Counted from the first letter of the stretch, positions 22,716 through 31,952 are shown. The stretch: DNA of 64,000 bases from JAHEJB01 sp041748175 (GCA_041748175.1 JBGTDU010000115.1:38691-102690), one strand, 5' to 3'. The notes: generated by a model from the letters alone, not told the origin. Numbers and translations are program-made.

Positions 22716-25643
22716 ATGTCCGAGTCGTCCGCCATCGAAGCCCAGCGCCTTTCCGAATTCGCGGCGGCGCTCCGACCACGGATTCAGGGCGAGTTTAGAA
22801 CCGACCGCCTCCATCGCGCGCTCTACGCAACGGATGCATCGATGTACCGAATTCCGCCGGTTGGGGTCGTTCTACCAAAGTCGGCGGACGATGTGCAGGC
22901 GGCCATCGAAGAGGCACGACGATTTGAAATTCCCGTCCTTCCTCGCGGCGCGGGGTCGAGCCTCGCGGGAAGCGCCGTCGGTGCCGCGCTCGTCATCGAT
23001 ACGTCCAGGCATCTCGACCGAATCGTTGCCGTGGACCCGGAGGCGCGAACAGCTACCGTTGAGCCAGGCGTTGTTTTGGACGACCTGAACCGGATGCTCG
23101 GGCAGCGTGGTTTGATGGTCGGGCCTGACCCGGCGTCGGCGAGTCGTTGCACACTGGGCGGGATGGTGGGCACGAACGCTACGGGCGCACACTCGATCAG
23201 CTTCGGCTCCATGGTCGATCACGTGGAGCGCATCAACGCCTTTCTACCGGATGGGACGGCCGTTCGCTTTGTTGCGCTTGCTGCATCAGACTGGTCATCA
23301 AAAAAAGCCCATCATGGTGCGGAAGGAGATCTTTATCGGCGCATTGATGCACTGCTGAATCTCCACGGTACCGCGATCCGGAAGGACACGCCGACCCACT
23401 GGCGAAGGGCGGGCGGCTACCGGCTGGAGCGGCTTTTGGAAGCGCCTGACGTTGATCGTGGCCCGGGCCGGGCTTGGGACGGGACGCGCAACCTTGCACA
23501 TCTGCTGTGCGGTTCGGAAGGGACGCTCGCCTTTGCCACGGAAGTCACGATTGGCCTCGTCGATCGCCCCGCACACACCGCGCTCGGGATCGTCCATTTT
23601 GACGATCGGCGGACGGCTCTCGAACAGGTCACGTTACTTCTCGAAACCATTCCAGCCGCCATCGAATTGGTGGATCGCCCGTTGCTTCGGCGCGCGCGGG
23701 AAGTGGCGGGGTATGCGTCCAGGCTTCATTTCGTCGATGGAGACCCGGCCGCGCTGCTCGTGGTCGAATATGCTGGCGCGTCGAAAGGCGAAGTGCGGAG
23801 CGGCCTGGATCGGCTGAAGGCGAAGCTGGGCGGGTCGTTCACCATCAAAGAGGTGCATGAGTCCGCAGAGATTGCCGACGTTTGGGCTGTGCGAAAGGTT
23901 GGGTTGGGCCTTGCCATGAGCGCGAATCTCCCTGTGCAGGCTCTGGCGGTAGTTGAGGATGCAGCGGTACCGGTCGAACACCTCCCGAACTACATCGACC
24001 GCCTGGAAACTGCTATCAAGGAATGCGGCGTGGAAGCCGTGGTCTACGCGCACGCGTCGGCAGGATGTCTGCACGTCCGGCCATTCATCGATACAAAAAA
24101 GCTCGAAGGCGTTGCCTCGCTGGTTCGCATTGCTGCGGCTTCAGCGGAACTCGTAAAAGAGTACGGCGGATTGATCGCGAGCGAGCACGGCGACGGATTG
24201 GCGAGGAGTCCGCTCAACGAGCAATTCTACGGACCGGCACTGTACGCCGCCTATCGCGGCATAAAGAAGGCTTTCGACCCGCAGAATCTGTTCAACCCGG
24301 GCAAGATCACGGACGCGCCGCCGATGACAGACAACCTCCGTTATCTGCCTGGCTATGAAACGAAGTCGGTTCACTCCGCTCTGATGTTTCCGAATGCCCG
24401 GGGCATCGACGTCGGCTTTGCCGCAGCCGCCGAAGCGTGCAATGGGATGGGCGTTTGCCGCAAGCGAGGCGTCGAAACGATGTGTCCGCCGTTCATGGCG
24501 ACGCGCGAGGAAAAGGACTCCACGCGCGGCCGCGCGAATGCCTTGCGCGAAGCTCTTAGCGGGCAACTCGGTAGCCTCACTGGGCCTGAAGTCGCGGACG
24601 CGATGGACCTCTGTATCGGCTGCAAGGCGTGCAAAGCCGAGTGCCCCGCCGGCGTCGATATGGCTGCGCTGAAATCCGTCTGGCTAGAGCAAAAGTGGAA
24701 GGATCAAAAGCCTCCCATCCGCGAGCGCCTGTTTGCGAACCATCCAAAGATCGCAAGGCGATTCTCGGGCCGGATGGCCCCGCTCATCAACCGGATAAAC
24801 CAAACCGGATTAGTCAAGAAGCGCCTCAGTGGGCTCGGCATCACCACGGCGCGTACGCTTCCACCCTTCGCGACCGACCCCTTCCTTCGAGAGGATCCGA
24901 AATTCAAAATCAAAAATCCGAAATCGACAATCGTTCTATTTGCCGACACTTTCTCCCGCTTTCACGAGCCTGGGATTCCTCGCGCCGCCGTTCGCGTGAT
25001 GGAAGCCATGGGATTCGACGTAACCGTCCCTCCCTACCGATGTTGCGGGCGGACGTATCTCTCCGGAGGATTTGTGGATGAGGCCCTCTTGCTGGCTCGG
25101 AAAATCGTGGAGACGTACGCGCCGTTCGCCGAACGGGGAATGCCGATTGTCGGGCTAGAGCCGAGTTGCATTCTCAGCCTGCGCGACGAACTGCCTCGCC
25201 TGCTCCCTGACAATCCACGAGCGAAAGTGATCGCTGCGCATGCGCTGACCTTCGAGGAATGGGCGGCCAATCATTCTGCCAGACTCAGTGAAGTCATTGG
25301 CGATGTGGGTGGGCGGGAGGTTCTCGTCCACGGGCACTGCCACCAAATAGCGCTCTCATCAATGGGCCCAACGCGGACGATGCTGGAAGCCGCTGGATAT
25401 TCTGTGCGATTCACGAATGCAGGCTGTTGCGGCATGGCGGGCTCGTTCGGCTATGAGTCGGAACACTACGAGGTCTCCGTCGCCATCGCGGAGGATCGGT
25501 TTCTACCGGCTATTCGCGAAACCGCTGACGATACGCTTCTCGTGGCGGCAGGTGCGTCCTGTCGGCATCAGATCCGGGACCTGACGGGAAGAGAGTCTGT
25601 GAATCCCGCCACGCTTCTGGCAAAATCGATGAGACCCACGTAG
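22716..25643 (+). CDS. FAD/[4Fe-4S] dehydrogenase, YdiJ-like (D-2-hydroxyacid type)
   Basis: 975 residues, close to E. coli YdiJ (about 1,018), reported to be a D-2-hydroxyglutarate dehydrogenase. Order: PCMH-type FAD-binding domain (PRGAGSSLAGSA about 73-84; GGMVGTNATGAHSISFG), FAD-oxidase C-terminal domain (ASAGCLHVRP ... EHGDGLARSP), a ferredoxin-like motif CIGCKACKAECP (about 630), and a CCG domain pair (RCCGRTYLSGG about 776; HGHCHQ; GCCGMAGSFGYE about 903). It oxidises a 2-hydroxy acid and passes electrons via Fe-S centres. ATG 22716 (MSESSAIEAQ) was chosen over a TTG 5 codons earlier. A repeat-derived insert is noted separately at 24898-24936. D-lactate or another 2-hydroxy acid is an alternative substrate. 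Confidence 0.9.
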   Translation: MSESSAIEAQRLSEFAAALRPRIQGEFRTDRLHRALYATDASMYRIPPVGVVLPKSADDVQAAIEEARRFEIPVLPRGAGSSLAGSAVGAALVIDTSRHLDRIVAVDPEARTATVEPGVVLDDLNRMLGQRGLMVGPDPASASRCTLGGMVGTNATGAHSISFGSMVDHVERINAFLPDGTAVRFVALAASDWSSKKAHHGAEGDLYRRIDALLNLHGTAIRKDTPTHWRRAGGYRLERLLEAPDVDRGPGRAWDGTRNLAHLLCGSEGTLAFATEVTIGLVDRPAHTALGIVHFDDRRTALEQVTLLLETIPAAIELVDRPLLRRAREVAGYASRLHFVDGDPAALLVVEYAGASKGEVRSGLDRLKAKLGGSFTIKEVHESAEIADVWAVRKVGLGLAMSANLPVQALAVVEDAAVPVEHLPNYIDRLETAIKECGVEAVVYAHASAGCLHVRPFIDTKKLEGVASLVRIAAASAELVKEYGGLIASEHGDGLARSPLNEQFYGPALYAAYRGIKKAFDPQNLFNPGKITDAPPMTDNLRYLPGYETKSVHSALMFPNARGIDVGFAAAAEACNGMGVCRKRGVETMCPPFMATREEKDSTRGRANALREALSGQLGSLTGPEVADAMDLCIGCKACKAECPAGVDMAALKSVWLEQKWKDQKPPIRERLFANHPKIARRFSGRMAPLINRINQTGLVKKRLSGLGITTARTLPPFATDPFLREDPKFKIKNPKSTIVLFADTFSRFHEPGIPRAAVRVMEAMGFDVTVPPYRCCGRTYLSGGFVDEALLLARKIVETYAPFAERGMPIVGLEPSCILSLRDELPRLLPDNPRAKVIAAHALTFEEWAANHSARLSEVIGDVGGREVLVHGHCHQIALSSMGPTRTMLEAAGYSVRFTNAGCCGMAGSFGYESEHYEVSVAIAEDRFLPAIRETADDTLLVAAGASCRHQIRDLTGRESVNPATLLAKSMRPT
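24898..24936 (+). repeat. Intergenic-type micro-repeat inside a coding sequence
   Basis: The words CCGAAATTCAAAATCAAAAATCCGAAATC, read in frame as PKFKIKNPKST, lie in a loop between the Fe-S and CCG domains of the dehydrogenase. Matching words occur in the intergenic repeat at 18740-18770. The frame is unbroken. Confidence 0.6.
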
Positions 25644-25732
25644 CGCCGTTGCATGCAACGGCGAAGCATCATGCACGCTCGCGAGCGGCGGTATATCATG
25701 GCGCGACGAGGTTGCATGCAACGTCGCTACGG
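25638..25732. repeat. GTTGCATGCAAC inverted-repeat element between convergent genes
   Basis: A perfect 20-bp palindrome, CGCCGTTGCATGCAACGGCG, is at 25644-25663; a second GTTGCATGCAAC with the flanks CG(T)CGCTACG follows at 25709-25732. ACGTAGCG + GTTGCATGCAAC at the left end is the reverse of GTTGCATGCAAC + CGCTACG at the right end, so the element is an inverted pair about 95 bp long. It overlaps the last codons of DoxX. Looks like a REP-type element; may also end both convergent transcripts. Confidence 0.75.
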
Positions 25733-26170
25733 GCTATCGACAGTGGGCGAAGCTTCCGTGCTATCCGGCTTCGTCGCCCACCGAACCCACGCGACGAACA
25801 CCAATTGAAGTGGCAGCCGCGCGTACAGCGCCCATTCGGGAATTGTCGGGAACAGCTCTGGATTGAGCGCCATGTGCAGGTTGGCTGGAAAGACTGCGAT
25901 CAGCAGCGCGATGAGCCCCCAACCGGCGAACCTCCTCGTCCACGAAAAGAGTGCACCGATGCCACCCAGAATCTCAAACACGCCGCTCAAATAAACCAAC
26001 TCCAAATGCAGCGGCAAATAGAGCGGCATGATGGCGACAAACCCGCCCGGATTGGTGAAGTGGGCAACGCCTGCCCGAATGATCAGCGCCGCCATCAGGA
26101 GAAGGGCGACGCGTTTGGAGATCGACCGGGGAAAACCGAATAGACCTTTCAAAGACCGTTTGATCCTCAC
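25727..26170 (-). CDS. DoxX-like membrane protein
   Basis: 147 residues from GTG 26170, which overlaps the stop of the upstream gene as GTGA. Four membrane segments: ALLLMAALIIRAGVAHF, LVYLSGVFEILGGIGALF, FAGWGLIALLIAVFPANLHM, and LPLQLVFVAWVRW. The HFTNP segment after the first one and the second-helix GVFEILGG are typical of the DoxX family. DoxX proteins are small integral membrane proteins, some tied to thiosulfate:quinone oxidoreductase or redox stress; no specific role can be shown here. A longer reading frame upstream exists but lies in another gene. Confidence 0.85.
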   Translation of the reverse strand: MRIKRSLKGLFGFPRSISKRVALLLMAALIIRAGVAHFTNPGGFVAIMPLYLPLHLELVYLSGVFEILGGIGALFSWTRRFAGWGLIALLIAVFPANLHMALNPELFPTIPEWALYARLPLQLVFVAWVRWATKPDSTEASPTVDSP

Positions 26171-26550
26171 TCGAACCCCTTCATGTCCTCCGGGTGCACG
26201 GGCCTCGCCAGTGCCAGGATCGCGCTGTGCGGCACGATCAGGTAGGCTTCCTCCTTCCATTCCAGCTCGATCGCATCCTTGGCGAGGAATAGAGCAAAGT
26301 CGCCCGGACGCGCCTGTAACGGGATATAGCGGCCTGCTTCTCGGTCCGGATCCCACGCATCTGACGCCGAATATTCGGGATTGGGGATCAAGTGTCCCGG
26401 GCCCGTCTGCATCACGCGCCCTCCGTGCACTTTGTCTTTCTCTCGCACACTCGCCGGGAGGTATAGTCCAGACGACGTGCGCTCGGCCGGATCCTCCGGA
26501 CGAATGAGGACGCGGTCGCCAACCATGACAAGGGACTCGGTCGGGTTCAT
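26167..26550 (-). CDS. GroES-like co-chaperone domain protein
   Basis: 127 residues. The N-terminal part MVGDRVLIRPEDPAERTSSGLYLP and the later GGRVMQTGPGHL...RPGDFALFLAKDAIELEWKEEAYLIVPHSAILAL follow the Cpn10 fold. A segment (NPEYSASDAWDPDREAGRYIPLQA) is inserted in the middle, making it longer than the usual 95. No groEL is adjacent, so this is probably an extra GroES-like paralogue; whether it caps a chaperonin is unknown. It begins an operon with doxX (GTGA overlap). Confidence 0.85.
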   Translation of the reverse strand: MNPTESLVMVGDRVLIRPEDPAERTSSGLYLPASVREKDKVHGGRVMQTGPGHLIPNPEYSASDAWDPDREAGRYIPLQARPGDFALFLAKDAIELEWKEEAYLIVPHSAILALARPVHPEDMKGFE

Positions 26551-26589
26551 GCTCTTTTTGACAGTGGACGTTCAAAATCTACCGCCTGC

Positions 26590-26604
26590 ATCACACGATG
26601 TGAT
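26590..26604. promoter_or_regulatory. Palindrome ATCACA-CGA-TGTGAT, possible operator
   Basis: Perfect 6-bp arms around 3 bases, in the gap between the divergent GroES-like and lemA genes, followed by GTGTATTATTAGG. The words resemble the half-sites of CRP/FNR-type regulators (TGTGA...TCACA) but in inverted order and with a short spacer, so the binding protein is unknown. Confidence 0.5.
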
Positions 26605-26648
26605 CGGGGTGTATTATTAGGCATTCCTTTCACCCAGCCTTCGCCATC

Positions 26649-27251
26649 ATGCGCAGCACCGGAGCCATTGCCCTCCTCGTCGTTCTCCTCCTCGTCGGTT
26701 TTGCCGGATGTGCCGGTTGCGGGACGTACAACTCTCTTGTGAACCAGGATGAGACCGTGAACAACGAATGGGCCAACGTGGAGTCGACCTACCAGCGTCG
26801 CGCGGACCTGATACCGAACCTCGTGTCTACCGTTCAGGGAGCCGCGAATTTTGAGTCGGAAACCTTGCAGGCCGTTACTGAAGCTCGAACACGCGCCGTG
26901 AATGTCACGCTCTCCGCAGAGGATCTCGCCGACCCGGCCGCCGTCCGTGGCTTTATGGAAGCCCAACAAACACTCGGCGCAGCTACGGGTGCGCTCATCA
27001 ACGCCGTCCACGAAGACTACCCAGAATTGGGCGCGACCGAGGCTTTCCGGGATTTGCAGACGCAACTGGAGGGCACCGAGAACCGAATCAACGTGGCCCG
27101 CCGCGACTACAACGGAGCGGTTCAGAACTATAACTCGTCCGTTCGGAGCTTCCCGGCCAACATCGTTGCGGGCATCTTCGGCTTTGATCGACGCACGCCG
27201 TTCGAGGCCGACGAAGGCGCAGCGGTGGCACCGGAAGTGAGCTTCGACTGA
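26649..27251 (+). CDS. LemA family protein
   Basis: 200 residues. N-terminal membrane segment (AIALLVVLLLVGFAGCAGC), then the LemA helical domain: TYNSLVNQDETVNNEWANVESTYQRRADLIPNLV, a signature of the family, then LQTQLEGTENRINVARRDYNGAVQNYN. Its C-terminus is a short acidic tail. The N-terminal Cys residues (AGCAGCG) could also act as a lipid anchor. Function in this organism unknown; the family is widespread and often sits with TPM-domain proteins, which are not present nearby. Confidence 0.93.
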   Translation: MRSTGAIALLVVLLLVGFAGCAGCGTYNSLVNQDETVNNEWANVESTYQRRADLIPNLVSTVQGAANFESETLQAVTEARTRAVNVTLSAEDLADPAAVRGFMEAQQTLGAATGALINAVHEDYPELGATEAFRDLQTQLEGTENRINVARRDYNGAVQNYNSSVRSFPANIVAGIFGFDRRTPFEADEGAAVAPEVSFD

Positions 27252-27314
27252 CGCCCTCGCCTAACAGGCTGTTGATCTATTCCTCCTATCTGCGTCGGCG
27301 GCTCTTGTTCGATC

Positions 27315-27470
27315 TCAGCGTTGCGAGAATCTCGCCGGATCACCAATACGACTGCGATCTCGCGCCTTGATCTCGACCAAGATCCGCTCGCCTCGCCAAC
27401 GGATGAATAAATCCACAGCCTGCCAAGAAACGGTGAGGTTCGCTCCAACAAAGATCTCCGTGACGACCAT
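27315..27470 (-). CDS. Short ORF, possible nuclease-like fragment
   Basis: A 51-residue frame: VDLFIRWRGERILVEIKARD resembles the D-x(n)-(E)-x-K centre of PD-(D/E)XK nucleases found at the end of some ATP-binding proteins. There is no room for a full domain, so it would be a degraded fragment if real. It is divergent from, and 9 bases from, the AlkD-like gene. Low confidence; could be chance. Confidence 0.2.
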   Translation of the reverse strand: MVVTEIFVGANLTVSWQAVDLFIRWRGERILVEIKARDRSRIGDPARFSQR

Positions 27471-27479
27471 GCATCCGCT

Positions 27480-28175
27480 ATGACGTTCGACGAAACTATG
27501 GCCGACCTTGAAGCACTCGGCACCGCGCAGAATCGAAAGGTGTATCCGCGCCACGGCATCCGCGAGCCGATGTTTGGCGTGTCGTACGCAGACCTTGGGA
27601 AGCTGAAAAAGACGATCAGGACCGACCACGCGCTGGCGCTTGATCTTTGGGATTCCGGCAACCACGACGCGCGCATTCTGGCAACCATGGTCGCTGACCC
27701 GAAGCTGGCAACGACCGCCTTGCTTGAGGATTGGGCTGGCGTTCTGGATAATTATATCCTGGCCGATGCCTTGTCTGGATTCGCTGGCAAAACCGCTTTC
27801 GCGGACGGCCTGATGCAATCGTGGATAGCCGCGGACGCCGAGTTTGTGGAAACGGCTGGATGGAATCTCCTCGGCGGCTCAGCGATGTCTGCAAATGACC
27901 TTTCAGACGACGCTTTCGAACCCTTTATCGAGCGGGTCGAACAGGACATCCACGGTGCCAGGAATCGCGTTCGCTATGCCATGTACACGGCACTCATCGC
28001 CATTGGAACCAGGAGCGATGATCTCGAAGAACTGGCTTTCGAAGCGGCGACTCGAATAGGCAGAGTGGAGATAGACCACGGCGAAACCGGCTGCAAAACG
28101 CCGGACGGACCGCCGTACCTCCGGAAAGCAAGGGCGCATCGACGGAAGAAAGAGGCGAAGGCGTTCGCAGCGTAA
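27480..28175 (+). CDS. AlkD-like DNA alkylation repair protein
   Basis: 231 residues. HEAT-like repeat fold of the DNA alkylation repair family: RHGIREPMFGVSYADLGKLKK, LALDLWDSGNHDARILATMVAD, and a DWAGVLDNYILADAL helix repeat. AlkD-type proteins excise or bind bulky alkylated bases. Distinctive C-terminal ending (KTPDGPPYLRKARAHRRKKEAKAFAA), basic and suited to DNA contact. Converges with pdxH, stop codons adjacent. Confidence 0.88.
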   Translation: MTFDETMADLEALGTAQNRKVYPRHGIREPMFGVSYADLGKLKKTIRTDHALALDLWDSGNHDARILATMVADPKLATTALLEDWAGVLDNYILADALSGFAGKTAFADGLMQSWIAADAEFVETAGWNLLGGSAMSANDLSDDAFEPFIERVEQDIHGARNRVRYAMYTALIAIGTRSDDLEELAFEAATRIGRVEIDHGETGCKTPDGPPYLRKARAHRRKKEAKAFAA

Positions 28176-28826
28176 CTACGGCGCGAGCCTCGTGATCTTC
28201 CAGGCTCCGTGCTCATCCAGCAGGTACTGAATCCGGTCATGAAGTCGACCTGCCCTGCCCTGCCAGAACTCGAAACGGTCGGGCACGACGCGGAATCCAC
28301 CCCAATGTGGAGGCAAGGGGATGTCGCCGCCATCAAATTGGCTTCGGACCGCTTCCATTCGTGCGTCCAACTCTTCGCGGCTCTCCACAACCCGGCTCTG
28401 TGGCGAAGCCCACGCGCCCAGCCGACTTTCCACAGGGCGGCTGTTGAAATACTCCGTGGCCGCAACGTCGCCGATTGGCTCAACGCTTCCTTCAACCCTG
28501 GCCTGTCGCTCCAACGTGGGCCACCAGAAAGTGAGCGCGGCCATCGGGTTTGCCTTCAACTCCTCACCTTTTCGGCTTTCCAGATTTGTGAAAAAGGCAA
28601 GTCCACGCTCGTCGAGACCTTTTAACAAAACCATTCGCACGGAGGGTCGGCCATCGTTGGAGGCCGTTGCGAGCGCCATCGCGGTAGGCTCTTGCTCCCC
28701 GACCGCACGAGCCTCATTGAGCCAGGCGCCCAACTGCACGATGGGCTCGCTTGCGACATCGCCTTTCGCGAGCGACGCCTGGACATACTCGTCACGAAGA
28801 TCGGCCAGGGAACGGGCGTCGTGCAT
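28176..28826 (-). CDS. pdxH: Pyridoxamine 5'-phosphate oxidase
   Basis: 216 residues from ATG 28826 (MHDARSLADLRDEY). Makes pyridoxal 5'-phosphate with FMN. Motifs: AMALATASNDGRPSVRMVLLKG and FFTNLESRKGEEL (FMN/phosphate contacts), WASPQSRVVESREEL, PPHWGGFRVVPDRFEFWQGRAGRLHDR and the conserved ending W-K-I-T-R-L-A-P. The usual length is about 215. It is convergent with the AlkD-like gene and 62 bases downstream of the hybrid kinase stop on the same strand. Confidence 0.96.
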   Translation of the reverse strand: MHDARSLADLRDEYVQASLAKGDVASEPIVQLGAWLNEARAVGEQEPTAMALATASNDGRPSVRMVLLKGLDERGLAFFTNLESRKGEELKANPMAALTFWWPTLERQARVEGSVEPIGDVAATEYFNSRPVESRLGAWASPQSRVVESREELDARMEAVRSQFDGGDIPLPPHWGGFRVVPDRFEFWQGRAGRLHDRIQYLLDEHGAWKITRLAP

Positions 28827-28888
28827 GGCAATCGGTTCTGTTTCTCGCCTGAGACGCACTAACGGATCAGCGGTTCAACGACCGTTGC

Positions 28889-31666
28889 TCAGGCTACAGC
28901 TTCCGACGGATTCGACCGATCGCTTGCTATCCTCTCTTCCGTTCGCGGACGATCCGGGCCACCCGGACCGGCGATAATCATCTGCATGCCGTGCTCGCCG
29001 ATGGACCGCCCGTCGCCGGCGGAGCTACCATCCATTAGTTCGGCCAATATGGACAACAATTGTGGTCTTGTGAATGGCTTCGACAGGTAGCCATCGAATC
29101 CGGCGTTCAGAAATCGTTCGCGATCTCCCGGAAGGGCGTACGCTGTAAAAGCCACGATAGGGACTTCGGCGTAGCCATCCAGGCGACGGAGGCTGCGCAT
29201 CACATCCTCTCCAGAGGCCTGGGTGCCAAGATTTATGTCCATAAGAACCGCGTCTACGTGACGATCGAGAGCCACGGCGAGCGCGTCTTCCTCAGATCGA
29301 GCCGAGATCACGTTGAACTCCGTCTCCAGCATATGCTCCATGAGGAAGCGCGTGGTGTCGTTGTCTTCTACCACGAGGACGCTACGACCGGGCCGATCAT
29401 CCGAGGTGGGCTCGGCGGTTTTCCTTTGTTCGGCGAGCGGGATCTCGTGGGGCATGGATCGTTGCATTGCGAGTGGGAAGCAAACGGTGAATACGGAACC
29501 AACACCTTTCACGCTCTCAACAGAGATCGTGCCCGACATCCGTTCCACCAAATGATGGGTTATCGTGAGCCCAAGCCCCGAGCCCTCGTGGCTTCGGCCA
29601 ATTCCCGTTGATTCCTGCTCGAACTCGCTGAAAAGGCGCGGCAAAAACTCCTTCTCAATCCCAACGCCCGTATCCCGGACGCGGATGATTGCGGACTCGG
29701 TGTTTGCATCCACCTCCACCGTCACGCCGCCTACCTGGGTAAACTTTATCGCGTTGCCCAAAAGGTTGGTCAGTATGCGGTTCAGCGCGCCCACGTCCAG
29801 ATTGGCTTCGGCCTCCGCATTCACTATGGCGGCCTCAAGACGGATGTTGCGGTCGTGAGCCATCGGCTGCATAAGGTGCACGATCTCGGTGACCGCATCG
29901 GCCACGGGAATCGACTCCATGGTCAGCGCCATGCGGCCAGATTCGAGCCTCGCCAGGTCGAGAACTGAATTCAACGTTTCCATGAGCCGCTTGCCGCTCT
30001 TCTCGATGAAGGTTACAAACTCGCGCTGTTCGGGGTCCGTTATTTCTTCCGCGAGTATGCTGGAAAAACCAAGAATACCCGTAAGCGGTGTGCGGATTTC
30101 GTGGCTCATATTCGCCAGGAAGTTGCTCTTGAGCCGTGCAACTTCTTCAGCCTGCTCTTTGGCGGCCACAAGTATGGCCTCGGTGCGTTTGCGCTCGGTT
30201 ATGTCGCGTGAGTTGAGCACAATGCCGCCGACGTTGACATCGTGCAACAGGTTCGCACCCACGGATTCGATGTACACGTAGTGTCCTTCGGCGTGCCTCA
30301 TGCGGAATTCCACCGTACCCTGCACGCCGCTTTCCACGGCAACTTTTTTCATGAGCGCTTTCATTTTTCCGCGGTCCTCCGGGTGGACCATCGCAAACGG
30401 ATCCCGCCCGATCATCTCTTCTGCCGAATAGCCGAGCAGTCGTTCAATAGATGGGCTCAGGTAGGTGATCGCCCCAAACCCGTCGAGCACGGTGATGATG
30501 TCGGAAGAATGCTGCACCAGCGACCGAAAGCGCTCTTCACTTTTTCGTAAGGCCTGCTGGACTCTTCGCTGTGCGGTTACATCCTCAACGGTGCCTTCGT
30601 AAAAGAGCGGACTGCCTTCTTTATCCAAAACGACGCGCGCGTTCTCGCGGACGTGCAGGTGACGGCCACCTTTCTGCCGCCAGATCGTGGAGAAGTGCCT
30701 TACTTCGCCATCGACTTCAATGCGTTCGATGAAGTGCATACGCTGCTCCGGGTATGCGTAGATCTCGTTCTCGGGCGCCAGGGCCTTTACTTCCTCTTCC
30801 GATTCGTATCCAAGAAGCGCGACCATGGCGCGGTTGGCCATAAGGATTTTGCCTTTAGGCGTGGACCGGTACACACCCTGCGGCACGTTGTCGAACAACG
30901 TCTGGTAGCGTTCCTCACTCCGCGCCAAAGCGGCTCTGAAACTTGTGATGCGCGTGTTCAAGGCACCCAGCTCACGCAACGTGTGACCTTCGTAGAACCA
31001 CCCCCACATCCATGCAAAGAGCGTTGCCGTCGAAACGGTCAGCAGCGCAGCGAGGTCCAGGTCGGCCTGGCCGGAAAGGTGCGGGAACACATGTCCATTG
31101 ACGGTTAACGCGTAGAGTGCACCAATGCCGATCAGGTTGAGGACGGCACTGATGACGGACAGGCGTGGACCAACTGAAAGGGCTGCAGCTAACGGCACGA
31201 GCGCGGTCCAGAATAAAATTGGATCGTGCAGGCCGGCATCGGCGAATGCCTGAAAGAAGAGGACCAACGAAAGGATCCCACATATAATCAGGCCCGGCCA
31301 GACATGGGACCGCGAGAGCTTGATCGCTCCAACACATCCGATCGAAACGGATCCACAGATGATCGCGAAAATCGCTTGTGGGACCAGTCCACTCATCCAG
31401 AGCTGTTGCACAAGAAGACCGTAGAACGGGAGCAGCAGCAATCCGACCGTCACGACGAAACGAGCGCGGCGACGAGCACCCAGATCGTCAACGGCCAGGC
31501 TTTCGGGCAAGAACCGATCAATGAACTTCTGGAACGAGAGTATTACCCGATTTCCGCTGTTGTCCTCGTGGCCGCGGATTGTGGCCATGAGCGTTTCATC
31601 GTCGAACCGCCGACCGGATTCGGTCGCATCCAGCATATCGGATTCGATTTGAGAGCTCGGGGCCAT
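28889..31666 (-). CDS. Membrane-bound hybrid sensor histidine kinase (PAS-PAS-HK-REC)
   Basis: 925 residues from ATG 31666. N-terminal block of about five to six membrane segments (about 70-230) with no large periplasmic domain; PAS domains about 245-370 (ERYQTLFDNVPQGVYRSTP) and 375-500 (ERFRSLVQHSSDIITVLDG); HisKA with the phospho-accepting His in NMSHEIRTPLTG; HATPase with N box (NLLGNAIKFT), G1 (DTGVG) and G2 (HEGSGLGLTITHHLV); then a receiver domain with Asp in VLMDINLG and the Lys in LSKPFTRPQ. Signals are unknown. Its kinase core is like that of the kinase at 35807. No output regulator is adjacent. Confidence 0.92.
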   Translation of the reverse strand: MAPSSQIESDMLDATESGRRFDDETLMATIRGHEDNSGNRVILSFQKFIDRFLPESLAVDDLGARRRARFVVTVGLLLLPFYGLLVQQLWMSGLVPQAIFAIICGSVSIGCVGAIKLSRSHVWPGLIICGILSLVLFFQAFADAGLHDPILFWTALVPLAAALSVGPRLSVISAVLNLIGIGALYALTVNGHVFPHLSGQADLDLAALLTVSTATLFAWMWGWFYEGHTLRELGALNTRITSFRAALARSEERYQTLFDNVPQGVYRSTPKGKILMANRAMVALLGYESEEEVKALAPENEIYAYPEQRMHFIERIEVDGEVRHFSTIWRQKGGRHLHVRENARVVLDKEGSPLFYEGTVEDVTAQRRVQQALRKSEERFRSLVQHSSDIITVLDGFGAITYLSPSIERLLGYSAEEMIGRDPFAMVHPEDRGKMKALMKKVAVESGVQGTVEFRMRHAEGHYVYIESVGANLLHDVNVGGIVLNSRDITERKRTEAILVAAKEQAEEVARLKSNFLANMSHEIRTPLTGILGFSSILAEEITDPEQREFVTFIEKSGKRLMETLNSVLDLARLESGRMALTMESIPVADAVTEIVHLMQPMAHDRNIRLEAAIVNAEAEANLDVGALNRILTNLLGNAIKFTQVGGVTVEVDANTESAIIRVRDTGVGIEKEFLPRLFSEFEQESTGIGRSHEGSGLGLTITHHLVERMSGTISVESVKGVGSVFTVCFPLAMQRSMPHEIPLAEQRKTAEPTSDDRPGRSVLVVEDNDTTRFLMEHMLETEFNVISARSEEDALAVALDRHVDAVLMDINLGTQASGEDVMRSLRRLDGYAEVPIVAFTAYALPGDRERFLNAGFDGYLSKPFTRPQLLSILAELMDGSSAGDGRSIGEHGMQMIIAGPGGPDRPRTEERIASDRSNPSEAVA

Positions 31667-31952
31667 GGTGGTTCGGGGGCAGACGGGCTGGCATGGCACC
31701 GCACATTTCTGCCACTTGGGTGGCGAATTCGTAATGTGCAGGCGCTTGTTGTTTTGGCTTCGGGGTTTTGATGCCCTGATGCAACACATGCCCACGTGGG
31801 GGCACAAGTCATTCCATCACGACGGCCAGTTCGGTGTCAACGCCGTCATTAGAGGAGGGCTGTTTTCGAGAGGCTTTCGATTGAGGCCAAACGGTACACC
31901 CGTAGTTTGGGGGTGATCTGGTGTAATCCACCTGCCACGCGCGTCATCAGCT

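Noticed and set aside
25727..26575. Longer version of the DoxX gene starting near 26575.
   Set aside because: The N-terminal half lies in another frame of the GroES-like gene and has no membrane or domain features; the GTG at 26170 with GTGA overlap fits better.
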